The notes under the pieces: generated by a model | What the model saw: the letters and a program-made list of their open reading frames with translations, nothing else | Database searches by the model: none | What the model was told of the DNA's origin: nothing | Translations under genes and position numbers: made by a program | Source: an uncultured Spartobacteria bacterium | Lineage (GTDB): Bacteria; Verrucomicrobiota; Verrucomicrobiia; Chthoniobacterales; Chthoniobacteraceae | Direction of reading: 5' to 3' | Assembly (NCBI GenBank): GCA_903929475.1 | Contig: CAIYUV010000083.1 | Coordinates: 1-42,449, forward strand | Length of the DNA: 42,449 nt | Part shown: piece after piece, positions 16,337-24,225 of the stretch | How positions within the stretch are numbered: position 1 is the stretch's first letter | Layout: each line of letters opens with the position of its first letter

Positions 16337-16828
16337 ATGCCATCTTTCGACATCACCAGCGAAGTGAACACTCAAGAACTCGACAACGCGATCAACCAAG
16401 CGAACAAGGAACTCGCCACGCGGTTTGATTTCAAAGGGAGCACCGCCTCCATCGAACTCGATCTCAAGGCGTCAAAAATCAAACTCACCGCCGAGGACGC
16501 AAGCCGGCTGCGCAGTCTGCACGACATCGTGATCGGCAAACTCAGCAAGCGCGGAGTGGATTTGCGCAACGTCGATCGCAAAGACCCCGCTATTTCGCCA
16601 CTCGGCCACGCGACGCAGGAATTGCTCATCAAGCAAGGACTCGATGGCGACAAGGCGAAGGAGATTGTTGCATCCATCAAATCACAGGGCCTCAAAGTGC
16701 AGAGCGCTTTGCAGGAACGCCAAATCCGCGTAACCGGAAAAAACCGCGACGACTTGCAGGCGGTGATCGCCTTCTGCCGCTCCAAAGATTTCGGAGTCGG
16801 CCTCGCATTCGGAAATTTCCGCGATTGA
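16337..16828 (+). CDS. yajQ: YajQ family nucleotide-binding protein
   Basis: A 163-residue protein matching YajQ/DUF520 over its whole length (MPSFDITSEVNTQELDNAINQ; ELATRFDFKGS; LSKRGVDLRNVDRKDP; IRVTGKNRDDLQAVIAFCRS). It consists of two ferredoxin-like repeats. Homologues bind nucleotides, tRNA or c-di-GMP; the exact role here cannot be told from sequence. It stops back-to-back with the convergent CNB-HlyD gene (TGA then TCA with no gap). Confidence 0.95.
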   Translation: MPSFDITSEVNTQELDNAINQANKELATRFDFKGSTASIELDLKASKIKLTAEDASRLRSLHDIVIGKLSKRGVDLRNVDRKDPAISPLGHATQELLIKQGLDGDKAKEIVASIKSQGLKVQSALQERQIRVTGKNRDDLQAVIAFCRSKDFGVGLAFGNFRD

Positions 16829-18973
16829 TCAGCGCGCCGCGCCGATTTGGCCGAGCCACTGATCGAGCAATGTTCCCACCGACACAGTGGCCTCGATGCG
16901 CACGGGCATACCATCGCGCCACCAGTCGCGAGCGGCTTGCAGACGAAGCACCACCCGATCTTGGGGATCGTCTGCAGATGCCAAATCCAGAATCTCGGGC
17001 AGCCTGATTGTCGAGCCATCACCACCAGGCACCACCAGTGTAAATGCCTGCCTTGGCTCCAGCCTCGCGGTCTGCGTTGCACGACAGTGGACCTGCCATG
17101 CCTGATGTGTGACAAGGCGGCCGAGAAAAGTATCGGCCTTCACCAAGGTTCCATTTTTCACCGGCGCGGCCTCGACAACGAGGCCACGCTGGGCGGCCTG
17201 AATCTCCCTCGGGGCGTTGTCAGCCCGCATTTGCTTGAGAGTATTTTCCCCTTCCTCAGCGATCTGGCGCATCGCGATGCTTTGTTCGCGGAGTCGTTTT
17301 TCAATGAATGCCAGAGCGTCGTTTACGGATTGAATCTGTTCTGATCCCTGCTGTGTATTTTTTCCCTCCGCTTCAACCGGGACACTCATGCCTGCGATTT
17401 CCTTGCGGATACGGTTCACGACCTCCTGACGCTGGCTCACTCCCCGCTTGAGCAAGGCAAGGGCACGCTGTGCGACCGCATATTCCTCCCTCGCATCGTC
17501 GTTCTTGTCCGCCCGCAACTGCGCGTATGCCTCGGTTTGCACGTGCAGTTCCGACTGTGCATCGCGAAGCGCCTCCTCGGCCTCACGCAAATCTTCGCGG
17601 CGCGCCTCGATGTCGCGTGCTGTGGAAATAACCCGGTCGTTTCGATTGTCCCGCAGTGCCGCGAAATGAGCGGCAACTTGCCTGCGCTCGTCCTCGCCAA
17701 GCCCGGTGACATCCGCACCGCCGCGCTGGATTGCGGTGAAGACACGCAATTCGCTGAGCCGGGCGGCATGGTCGCGTGCGAGGTCGGCAATTTCCTGCGG
17801 GATGGCGTTTGGCTTTACCGGACGGCCGGCAAGGATTCCTTCGCAAAATTTAGCCTGCATCCGCGAACGCTCAATGGTGGCAGCAATCTCCCCTGCCCTC
17901 GCTTGATCGAACAACGGACGGATCACTGCGATCACAGTTCCGCGCTCGATGTGCTGTCCTGCTTGAATGCGCGTCTCAATGAGCGTGCCCTCGAACGCTG
18001 CGTTGATATTGCGGCTTTCGCCGGCAAAAACGAGCGTGCCTTGAATGGCTATGGATTCGGCGACGGGCTGTTTCTTAGCCCATGCGACGACCCCCACAAT
18101 CGCCAGAACGATGACAAACAGCGTGAAAACGCCCGCACGGACAAGACCGCGCGATTTCGCCGCAGGCTCGCCCTGGGCTTTCTGCACGCGGGAATCCGAA
18201 GTCGAATGCGCGGGATCTTTTTTTACCACGCGGCTCGCGGAACTCGATCGGAACAACTTCAAACTTTCTCGCGGAGGACTAATCCGGCTCACCGTCAGCG
18301 CCCTGCCAAATTGCTCCGTGGGCAGGCCGATGAGCCTCGCCCACGACACACCCGCACCGCCCTTCCAGCGCTCGCCACACTTCACTCCCTCGCCTCCGCT
18401 CACAACCCAAAGACGCCCCTTGTCCGCCGCAATCGCGGCCTCATCCTCCGGCCATTCGCGTGCGACGCAAGCATCGTTCAATTTCTCCACGATGTGGCGG
18501 GGGCTGCCCACGCCGAGTTTGCGCCGTTCAATTTCGGCGGCTGTCGCGCGCCAAATCTCATCTTTTTTCGGCTGCTTGAAAAACACCTCTCTTAAAACGG
18601 TGTCGCGGCGCACGGCTTCGAGAAATACGGGCGCGGCAACCAATAAACCAACCACTTCGGTCGTGGCCACCACCCTCAGCCCTGCCGTGGTGGAAAGCGC
18701 TGAAATCCAACCCACACATGCACCCGGGCCGAGCCCCTCAAGAAATACCGGTTCTTTTTCACCGGGCAAATCGGCGTAAACGCAGACATTTCCTTCCAGC
18801 AGGATGCACACATCAGCAGGCGGCTCATTCTCTGAAAAAACTTGTTCGCCCTGCGCAAAACGCGTCGAGCGTGCATGGGAAAGTAGTTGAAAACGCCGCG
18901 TCGAATCCATCTTGCTGAATGGTTCGGTGCGGAAAAGTAATTTTGCGAAATCGGCTGGCGCGGTGACGGCCAT
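16829..18973 (-). CDS. Cyclic-nucleotide-domain / HlyD-like membrane fusion protein
   Basis: A 714-residue fusion. Residues 15-125 are a Crp-like domain (EQVFSENEPPADVCILLEGNVCVY), but the phosphate cassette is degenerate (GPGACVGW in place of GE-L), so nucleotide binding is doubtful. Residues 130-270 are a variable linker with a second beta-rich segment and a low-complexity basic stretch. A single membrane helix follows at 279-299 (GVFTLFVIVLAIVGVVAWA), then an HlyD-type part with barrel strands (GTLVFAGESRNINAAFEGTLIETRIQAGQHIERGTVIAVI), a long coiled coil (about 400-620) and a closing half-motif (APVKNGTLVKADTFLGRLV). Such adaptors span the periplasm for ABC exporters, but none is encoded nearby. 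The ATG at 18973 is chosen because the upstream 27 residues are basic and lack support. Confidence 0.85.
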   Translation of the reverse strand: MAVTAPADFAKLLFRTEPFSKMDSTRRFQLLSHARSTRFAQGEQVFSENEPPADVCILLEGNVCVYADLPGEKEPVFLEGLGPGACVGWISALSTTAGLRVVATTEVVGLLVAAPVFLEAVRRDTVLREVFFKQPKKDEIWRATAAEIERRKLGVGSPRHIVEKLNDACVAREWPEDEAAIAADKGRLWVVSGGEGVKCGERWKGGAGVSWARLIGLPTEQFGRALTVSRISPPRESLKLFRSSSASRVVKKDPAHSTSDSRVQKAQGEPAAKSRGLVRAGVFTLFVIVLAIVGVVAWAKKQPVAESIAIQGTLVFAGESRNINAAFEGTLIETRIQAGQHIERGTVIAVIRPLFDQARAGEIAATIERSRMQAKFCEGILAGRPVKPNAIPQEIADLARDHAARLSELRVFTAIQRGGADVTGLGEDERRQVAAHFAALRDNRNDRVISTARDIEARREDLREAEEALRDAQSELHVQTEAYAQLRADKNDDAREEYAVAQRALALLKRGVSQRQEVVNRIRKEIAGMSVPVEAEGKNTQQGSEQIQSVNDALAFIEKRLREQSIAMRQIAEEGENTLKQMRADNAPREIQAAQRGLVVEAAPVKNGTLVKADTFLGRLVTHQAWQVHCRATQTARLEPRQAFTLVVPGGDGSTIRLPEILDLASADDPQDRVVLRLQAARDWWRDGMPVRIEATVSVGTLLDQWLGQIGAAR

Positions 18974-19033
18974 GCGCTCCCTATAGCGGGCAACGCGCCA
19001 AACAGCCGTATTTTTCGTCAACCGACACTGAAA

Positions 19034-19052
19034 GCAGGCTTTTCTTGCCTGC
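19034..19052 (-). terminator. Hairpin downstream of cysI
   Basis: GCAGGC and GCCTGC form a 6-bp stem around a 7-nt loop, 30 bp after the cysI stop on the minus strand. The downstream T run is only three bases, so it is a weak intrinsic terminator. It would separate cysI from the CNB-HlyD gene. Confidence 0.4.
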
Positions 19053-19082
19053 AAAAAACAAAGTCACGTAATCGTGTAAAAA

Positions 19083-20792
19083 CTACGCCGCAGCGGGGGC
19101 CTCGACGATTTCGGGCCAAACAACGCGGGCGGCCCAGTCGCCGAAACGCTCGGCTCCGATGCGGGTGTTTTTCCAGCGCTCGAAGAGTGCGCCCAGTTCG
19201 GCGTCCATCTCGGCGTCTTTCACGGTCTCTTTGTAAACGCGGTTGAGGCGGGTGCTGGAGACGTTGCCGCCGAGCCAGAGCTGGTAGCGTCCGGGGCCTT
19301 TGCCGACAAAACCAATCTCGGCCATGTAGGGGCGGGCGCAGCCGTTCGGGCAGCCTGTCATGCGGATGACGATTTCTTCGTCGGAAAGTCCGAGCGACCC
19401 GAGCTTCGCCTCGATGCGATCCATGAGGCCGGGCAAATAGCGTTCACTCTCCGCGAGGCCGAGGCCGCAAGTGGGCATCGAAGGACACGCCATGCTGGCG
19501 CGACGAATGATGGTGGCCTGATTCTCAACCGGCACGCCGTGCTCGGCAAGCAAAGCGGTGACGGCGTCGCGCTGAGCGGGCGCGATGTTGCAAAGGAGGA
19601 TGTTTTGCGAAGGCGTGAGGCGCACTTCGGGGCCGAATTTTTCCACGACGGCGCGAAGGCCGGATTTCAGACGGTAGGCGCCGTCGTCCTTGATGCGTCC
19701 GGTGAGCACGAAAAGTCCGAGGAACAAATTCCCGTCGGCCTGCTGGTGCCAGCCGAACGAATCGCTCTGACTCGTGAATTCAAACGGACGCGCCTCCGCG
19801 AGCTTGTAACCGAGACGGCTCTCCAGTTCCGCGCGGAACCACGCTGCACCCTTTTCTTCCAAAATATACTTCAAGCGCGCGTGCTTGCGGTCTGTGCGGT
19901 CGCCGAAATCGCGATGCACGGTGAGCACGCCACGTGAAACCTCGACAAGCTGCTCCGGCGTCACAAAGCCGATCACGTCCGCCATGCGCGGATACGTCAG
20001 CGTATTTCCATGCGAACGACCAAGGCCGCCGCCGACAGTGATGTTGTAGCCGGCGAGTTCGCCATTCGCATCGGCGATACCGATATAGCCGAGGCAGTTC
20101 GTGAAAAGATCCACGTCATTCACCGGCGCGAGCGCGAAGGCGGTTTTGAATTTCCGTGGCAGATACGTCTTCCCGTAAAGCGGATCCTCGAACTCCTTGT
20201 TCTCCGGATCTTCGAGGTTGAGCTGCACGCCCTCGACCCAGATCGAGTGATAAGCCTTCGTCTTCGGCATCAGAGCCTCGCTCACGCGCCGCGCATCGTC
20301 GCGCAAACGCTGACCGAGCGCATCGCGCGCCGGAGCGGATGGAGCCATCACGTTGCGGTTCACGTCGCCGCACGCAGCGAGCGTGTCCATCATCGCCTCG
20401 TTGATTTTTTTCATCAGCGGGCCGAGTCCGCTTTTCACCACACCGTGAAACTGAAAGCTCTGCCGCGAAGTGAGACGCAGCGTGTTGTTGCCGTATTCGG
20501 TCGCGAGGCGGTCATACACGAGGTAGCCCTTCGGCTGGAGCACGCCGCCGGGGATGCGACCGCGAATCATGAACATGAACTTTTTTCCCGTCTTGCGAAG
20601 GTCGCGGTCATCCTGCTGGTAGATGCCGTGGAACTTCATGAACTGCTGATCGTCGTCGGAAAAGCGATCCACCGTCGTGTCCGCCATCGTCGCGGCCAAA
20701 GTCCCGGCAAGTGTCGGGATCGCGAGTTTGATTTCCTCGTTGTGAGTCGGCTTCTTCTCGGTGGTCGGTGCTGCGATGGTTTCAGTGCTCAT
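19083..20792 (-). CDS. cysI: Assimilatory sulfite reductase hemoprotein subunit
   Basis: A 569-residue siroheme/4Fe-4S sulfite reductase that reduces sulfite to sulfide with six electrons. Two ferredoxin-like halves are seen (LRLTSRQSFQFHGV in the first; VRLTPSQNILLCNI in the second), with the siroheme/cluster cysteines in CPSMPTCGLGLAESER and TGCPNGCARPYMAEIG. These match the E. coli CysI pattern closely. No flavoprotein subunit CysJ is adjacent, so electrons may come from ferredoxin or a distant CysJ. It works with the APS reductase at 13603-14340. The start at 20792 precedes the normal N-terminal acidic region. Confidence 0.96.
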   Translation of the reverse strand: MSTETIAAPTTEKKPTHNEEIKLAIPTLAGTLAATMADTTVDRFSDDDQQFMKFHGIYQQDDRDLRKTGKKFMFMIRGRIPGGVLQPKGYLVYDRLATEYGNNTLRLTSRQSFQFHGVVKSGLGPLMKKINEAMMDTLAACGDVNRNVMAPSAPARDALGQRLRDDARRVSEALMPKTKAYHSIWVEGVQLNLEDPENKEFEDPLYGKTYLPRKFKTAFALAPVNDVDLFTNCLGYIGIADANGELAGYNITVGGGLGRSHGNTLTYPRMADVIGFVTPEQLVEVSRGVLTVHRDFGDRTDRKHARLKYILEEKGAAWFRAELESRLGYKLAEARPFEFTSQSDSFGWHQQADGNLFLGLFVLTGRIKDDGAYRLKSGLRAVVEKFGPEVRLTPSQNILLCNIAPAQRDAVTALLAEHGVPVENQATIIRRASMACPSMPTCGLGLAESERYLPGLMDRIEAKLGSLGLSDEEIVIRMTGCPNGCARPYMAEIGFVGKGPGRYQLWLGGNVSSTRLNRVYKETVKDAEMDAELGALFERWKNTRIGAERFGDWAARVVWPEIVEAPAAA

Positions 20793-20945
20793 GGCTGTAT
20801 TTTAATTTGTTCCCTTTCCTATGTGACCCGTGCCGCGTGCCGGCATGAGCGCCTTTCCCGCGAAACAGGGCGCGGACAATGGCGCGAAAATTTCAGAAGG
20901 CAAGGTCGCACGCAAATTCTGTGCAGCGCCGCTGAACGCAAGCAA

Positions 20946-20980
20946 CAAAAAGCCGGCACCCGCTTTGGCAGGCGCCGGCT
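20946..20980 (-). terminator. Intrinsic terminator after the Ala/Lys-rich protein gene
   Basis: On the minus strand AGCCGGC pairs with GCCGGCT (outer 7 bp, with further GC pairs inside around mismatches), followed by TTTTTG. It lies 22 bp beyond the stop of the 195-aa gene at 21002, in the right orientation to end it. Confidence 0.7.
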
Positions 20981-21001
20981 CTTGTGAAAGGGATCGCTGG
21001 G

Positions 21002-21589
21002 CTACTTCGCAGCAGCAGGAGCGGCTGCGGGTGCAGCAGCGGCTGGAGCGGCTTTGTCAGCCTTCTTCGTCGGCTTCTTTTCCTCCTTCTTCTCGTCCTT
21101 CTTTTCAGCAGGAGCGGCGGCTTTCTTCGCAGCTGCGAACTTGGTGATCTTCACCACTTCGTATTCGGAACCGTCGTCATTCTTCTTCACACGGAGACCG
21201 GAAACTTTGTCGCCGACTTTGATGTCCTCAAACTTCGCGGCGGCTTCGCCGTTTTTGATTTCCGTTTTGTCGGTCACCACGTTCTTCACTTTTTTGCCAT
21301 CAGCATTGGCGTGGGTGAAAGATTTTCCGGCGGCGTCAATTTCGTCCGCAGTCGTGCTGAACGACAGAGCCTTTGGAGCCTTCGGCTCGGCGGCGGGTTT
21401 GTCCGCTGCCTTCTCGGCGGGCTTGGCTGCATCGGTGGCGGGTTTCGCATCCGCTGCGGGAGCGGCGGCAGGTTTTGCATCTGCGGCAGGAGCTGCTGCG
21501 GCTTTTTCTTTCTTCTTCGCCTGCGCGAACGCAGCAGGGCTGGACGCGATAGCGACGGTGAGAGCGAGGGTGAATAGGAGTTTTTTCAT
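21002..21589 (-). CDS. Exported Ala/Lys/Pro-rich protein with a small beta domain
   Basis: A 195-residue protein with a clear signal peptide (MKKLLFTLALTVAIASSPAAFAQA). The mature ends are low-complexity Ala/Lys/Pro sequence (PAADAKPAAAPAADAKP at the front, EKKDEKKEEKKPTKKADK at the back). Between them residues 72-148 form a small beta-rich domain (GKSFTHANADGKKVKNVVTDKTEI; AKFEDIKVGDKVSGLRVKK), similar in layout to DUF5666-type OB/SH3-like modules. It is probably a cationic periplasmic or wall-associated protein. It is a single-gene unit with its own terminator. Confidence 0.75.
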   Translation of the reverse strand: MKKLLFTLALTVAIASSPAAFAQAKKKEKAAAAPAADAKPAAAPAADAKPATDAAKPAEKAADKPAAEPKAPKALSFSTTADEIDAAGKSFTHANADGKKVKNVVTDKTEIKNGEAAAKFEDIKVGDKVSGLRVKKNDDGSEYEVVKITKFAAAKKAAAPAEKKDEKKEEKKPTKKADKAAPAAAAPAAAPAAAK

Positions 21590-21740
21590 GTGTTTTTAGT
21601 TTGTTGTTGTGGGGGCAACGGCGGAACCCTTGGGGGAACCGTCCTTGCCTGCGCCGTGGCTAGGGCGCAATGTCGCCGCCGTCAAGTCGCTAGCGCACAG
21701 CGCATGGTAGGTAAAAATGCCACCCCGTGAACCAACGCGA

Positions 21741-21797
21741 TCAAGCAACTCCCGCCAGCATCTTCACTTTCGCCTGCGCAGGCGTGGTGGTATCGGC
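21741..21797 (-). repeat. Second copy of the radical SAM gene 3' end
   Basis: Read on the minus strand this stretch codes ADTTTPAQAKVKMLAGVA and a TGA at 21741-21743. The last residues of the radical SAM protein (22800-24050) are ADHDATAKAKVKTLAGAV. Eleven of 18 residues and the stop are identical. It lies in frame downstream of the nucleotidyltransferase stop at 21834. It could be a remnant of a duplicated radical SAM gene or of an integration event. Confidence 0.5.
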
Positions 21798-21833
21798 GGA
21801 GGCGGTGAGGGGTCGCCGATCTGCGGCGCGCGC

Positions 21834-22423
21834 TCAGGCTGCTTCCACCATGTGCAGGATTTCCTCGATGACGTTTGAACTCTCGACGACGAGCGCCGGG
21901 GCGTAGTCCATCGCGTCGTATCTGCGCTGGAATTCGTCGCGGGCGATGCGTCCGGTTTTCAGCAGCGCGACGATGGTGTTTATGTCTTTCAAGCCGCGAT
22001 CCGGCATTTCGCCACCGAGCCGACGGCTGAGGCGCGAGCGCGCGGTAGCGGCGACTTTCGTCACCGCCATGTCCACGGGGTCTATGCCAAACACATTCTC
22101 ACAACCGGGCACCGGCACAAGCCGCTGCCGCCAGTCTTTTGGGAAAGCTCGGCAAGGCGCAAATCCACGAAGTCGCCGTAGTGGCCGGTGGCGGCGTGGT
22201 AGGCGTTGTCTTCGCCAAATTCCGCTTCGAGCCGCTTGCGCATCTCCGCGTCTTCGGGATCCAGGAAAAAGTCCGCATCGAGCGTGGCGAGGACGCCAAT
22301 TTGTGCGGGATCATCGTTCGGAAAACTTGCAAGCAGCGACGATGATCCAAAGATGATGATTCGATGCGACGGCAGCGTCCGCCGGATTGCGCCGATGAAT
22401 CGCGTCAGTGTCGGGAAGTCCAT
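21834..22423 (-). pseudogene. Nucleotidyltransferase-like gene with a -1 frameshift
   Basis: Two reading frames join into one protein. From 22423 the first frame reads MDFPTLTRFIGAIRR, IIIFGSSSLLASFP, LDADFFLDPEDAEMRK and YGDFVDLRLAE. The second starts FPKDWRQRLVPVPGCENVFGIDPVDMAVTKVAAT and ends LHMVEAA. The join is near 22139, in a TTTCCCAAAA run, where one base is missing. The GSSSL and DADFF elements fit the nucleotidyltransferase superfamily (DUF6036-like). The 19-bp overlap with the upstream 113-aa gene suggests a two-gene module. Whether the shift is real, an assembly error or programmed cannot be told. Confidence 0.65.
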
Positions 22424-22746
22424 GAAAGCTGATCCAGTTCCGCTTTGCTGAGGATGCCGGGAAAAGGCGAGAATCCTTTCCATAGAAGTGCCTCCCACGA
22501 CTGGTCACGCAGCAGCGCGAGGAGGCGGGCCATGCCGTCCATGGATGACTGTGCGTCGAGGATTTTTGCGCGCCATTCTTCGAGGCGGGCGGCGCTGGAG
22601 TGCCCGAGCGCGAGCCAGCGCGCGATGTTGGCGAGCGGGATTTCCAGTAGAGCGGGGTCGGCTTCGATTTTGTCCGCCATCAATCGAAAGCGATCCGCCG
22701 AGACTTCGTCGCCAGTGCGTGCGCGGGAATTCGTTGCGGTGCTCAT
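22405..22746 (-). CDS. Small helical protein paired with the nucleotidyltransferase
   Basis: A 113-residue protein, not identified with a named family. It is helical (ADRFRLMADKIEADPALLEIPLANIARWL; RLEEWRAKILDAQSSMDGMARLLALLRD) and ends in GFSPFPGILSKAELDQLSW. The ATG at 22746 is chosen because further upstream the frame only runs antisense to nothing conserved inside the radical SAM gene. It overlaps the nucleotidyltransferase start by 19 bp. Small-protein/nucleotidyltransferase pairs are common in toxin-antitoxin and defence modules, so it could be the partner of such a pair; that is inference. Confidence 0.6.
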   Translation of the reverse strand: MSTATNSRARTGDEVSADRFRLMADKIEADPALLEIPLANIARWLALGHSSAARLEEWRAKILDAQSSMDGMARLLALLRDQSWEALLWKGFSPFPGILSKAELDQLSWTSRH

Positions 22747-22799
22747 GGCGGCACATTGCCACGGCGGAGGGCTGAAACCAAGCCCGCTTTTCGCCGTGC

Positions 22800-24050
22800 T
22801 CAAACTGCCCCAGCGAGCGTCTTCACCTTTGCCTTTGCAGTCGCGTCGTGGTCGGCTTTTGCGTAGGCTCCGAAGTCGTTGAACCAATACTTTTTTGCCC
22901 AGCGATACATCCAGTGTTGCTCGGGGATTTCCTCGCCGGGGAGCCATTGGGAAAAGCGCGGGGTCATCGCGTCGAGTTCGGCAATCGCAGTGCCGCGCAT
23001 CGTCGTGTCGCGTGCGCCGTGCTTGATTACGATTTCCTTCACGAGGTCGGGTCTTTCCAAAACAACGCAGCCGCGTGTGTGCTGTGCGCTGATGTCGCGG
23101 AAGTCTTTGAGAAAAGCGGAGTCGCGCATCGTGGCGAAGACGCCGCGCGGGTCGCGGATGTTTTCCGTGGCAAACTGGATGATCGGGCACGGCTCGATGT
23201 CGCCGCGCGGATTTACATGGTGCGAGATGCCGTTGCTCATAGGGCAAAGGGCCTGGCCGCGGTGATCGTAATAGGCGTCCACGATGCCGATGGGCATTTT
23301 GGTGCGCATCTCGACGACGAAGCGGCGCACCTGCACGAGTTGCTGCGGCGTGAGCGCGAGGGCGGCGTTCATTTTCGGCCCGACGGGGCGGTAGGTGTGA
23401 AACCACACGTAATGCGCGCCGAATTCGATGAGTTCGCGCAGCCACTGTTCGGTGCAAAGTTCGCCGATATTCGTCTGGCACACGCTGGTGGCGACGCCGG
23501 TGAGCAGCTTTTCTTTTAGACAAGCGCGCAGTCCTCGCAGTGTGCGCTCATAGACTTGTTTATTGCCGCGCCGTTCGTCGCTGGTGACTTCGCGTCCTTC
23601 GATGCTGATGAGCGGGGTGACGTTGCCGATTTCGCGGAGGCGGCGCGCGACTTTCTCGGTGATGAACTGGCCGTTGGTGAAAACTTGGAAGTAGCAATCC
23701 GGGTGTGCCGCGAAGAGATCGAGCAACTCGGGATGCATGAAGGGTTCGCCGCCGAGGATGCCGAAGAACGAGTTTCCGTGCGCCTTGGCATCGGCGATGG
23801 TGCGGTTGAGAGTTTCGAGATCGATCTGCGTGCGCTCCGCTTCGACATCCACCCAGCAGCCCTGACAGCGCAAATTGCAGGAATTTAAAATCGAGAGATA
23901 GAGGAAGGGCGGGAAAAATTCGCCGCGCTTGATGCGTTTTTTGAAAAGCTGAATCGAGCGCAGCCCCTTGCAGCCGAAATTCCAAAGGAACTTCCCGAGA
24001 CAGCGCGTGTCTGTCGTGCGAAGGATGCGGAGAGCGAGCGATGGAAACAT
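22800..24050 (-). CDS. Radical SAM protein with SPASM-like C-terminal cysteines
   Basis: A 416-residue radical S-adenosylmethionine protein. The cluster motif is C58-x3-C62-x2-C65 in NSCNLRCQGCWVDVE, followed by GILGGEPFMHPELL and TPLISIEGREVTSDERRG. Near the C-terminal third there are further cysteines (ALCPMSNGISHHVNPRGDIEPCPII and RGCVVLE), fitting an auxiliary cluster (SPASM/twitch type). The substrate is not known; relatives include peptide-modifying and HpnH-like enzymes. There is no obvious precursor peptide near it. Its last 18 codons are repeated at 21741-21797. It diverges from the PhoD-like gene. Confidence 0.9.
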   Translation of the reverse strand: MFPSLALRILRTTDTRCLGKFLWNFGCKGLRSIQLFKKRIKRGEFFPPFLYLSILNSCNLRCQGCWVDVEAERTQIDLETLNRTIADAKAHGNSFFGILGGEPFMHPELLDLFAAHPDCYFQVFTNGQFITEKVARRLREIGNVTPLISIEGREVTSDERRGNKQVYERTLRGLRACLKEKLLTGVATSVCQTNIGELCTEQWLRELIEFGAHYVWFHTYRPVGPKMNAALALTPQQLVQVRRFVVEMRTKMPIGIVDAYYDHRGQALCPMSNGISHHVNPRGDIEPCPIIQFATENIRDPRGVFATMRDSAFLKDFRDISAQHTRGCVVLERPDLVKEIVIKHGARDTTMRGTAIAELDAMTPRFSQWLPGEEIPEQHWMYRWAKKYWFNDFGAYAKADHDATAKAKVKTLAGAV

Positions 24051-24225
24051 GGGTGGTGGATTCTATAAACGACGCGCCGTGGATTCGGTGCCGGTGTGGA
24101 TGTTTCGTTTGCTCATCTTTCCGCAAGGCTAGCCACCACGCCCCCATCAGGCAACGGCGACGATGAAGCTTCGCTGCCTAAGCATCCGGCTGCATAGTGG
24201 TCAAAGTTTCCTGTTACTCCGATTC

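Noticed and set aside
17537-18595. 352-codon open frame on the plus strand
   Set aside because: It is antisense to the CNB-HlyD gene and has no domain or plausible composition.
22747-23523. Upstream extension of the 113-aa gene
   Set aside because: The added residues are Arg/His-rich sequence from another frame of the radical SAM gene; the family-like part begins at the ATG at 22746.
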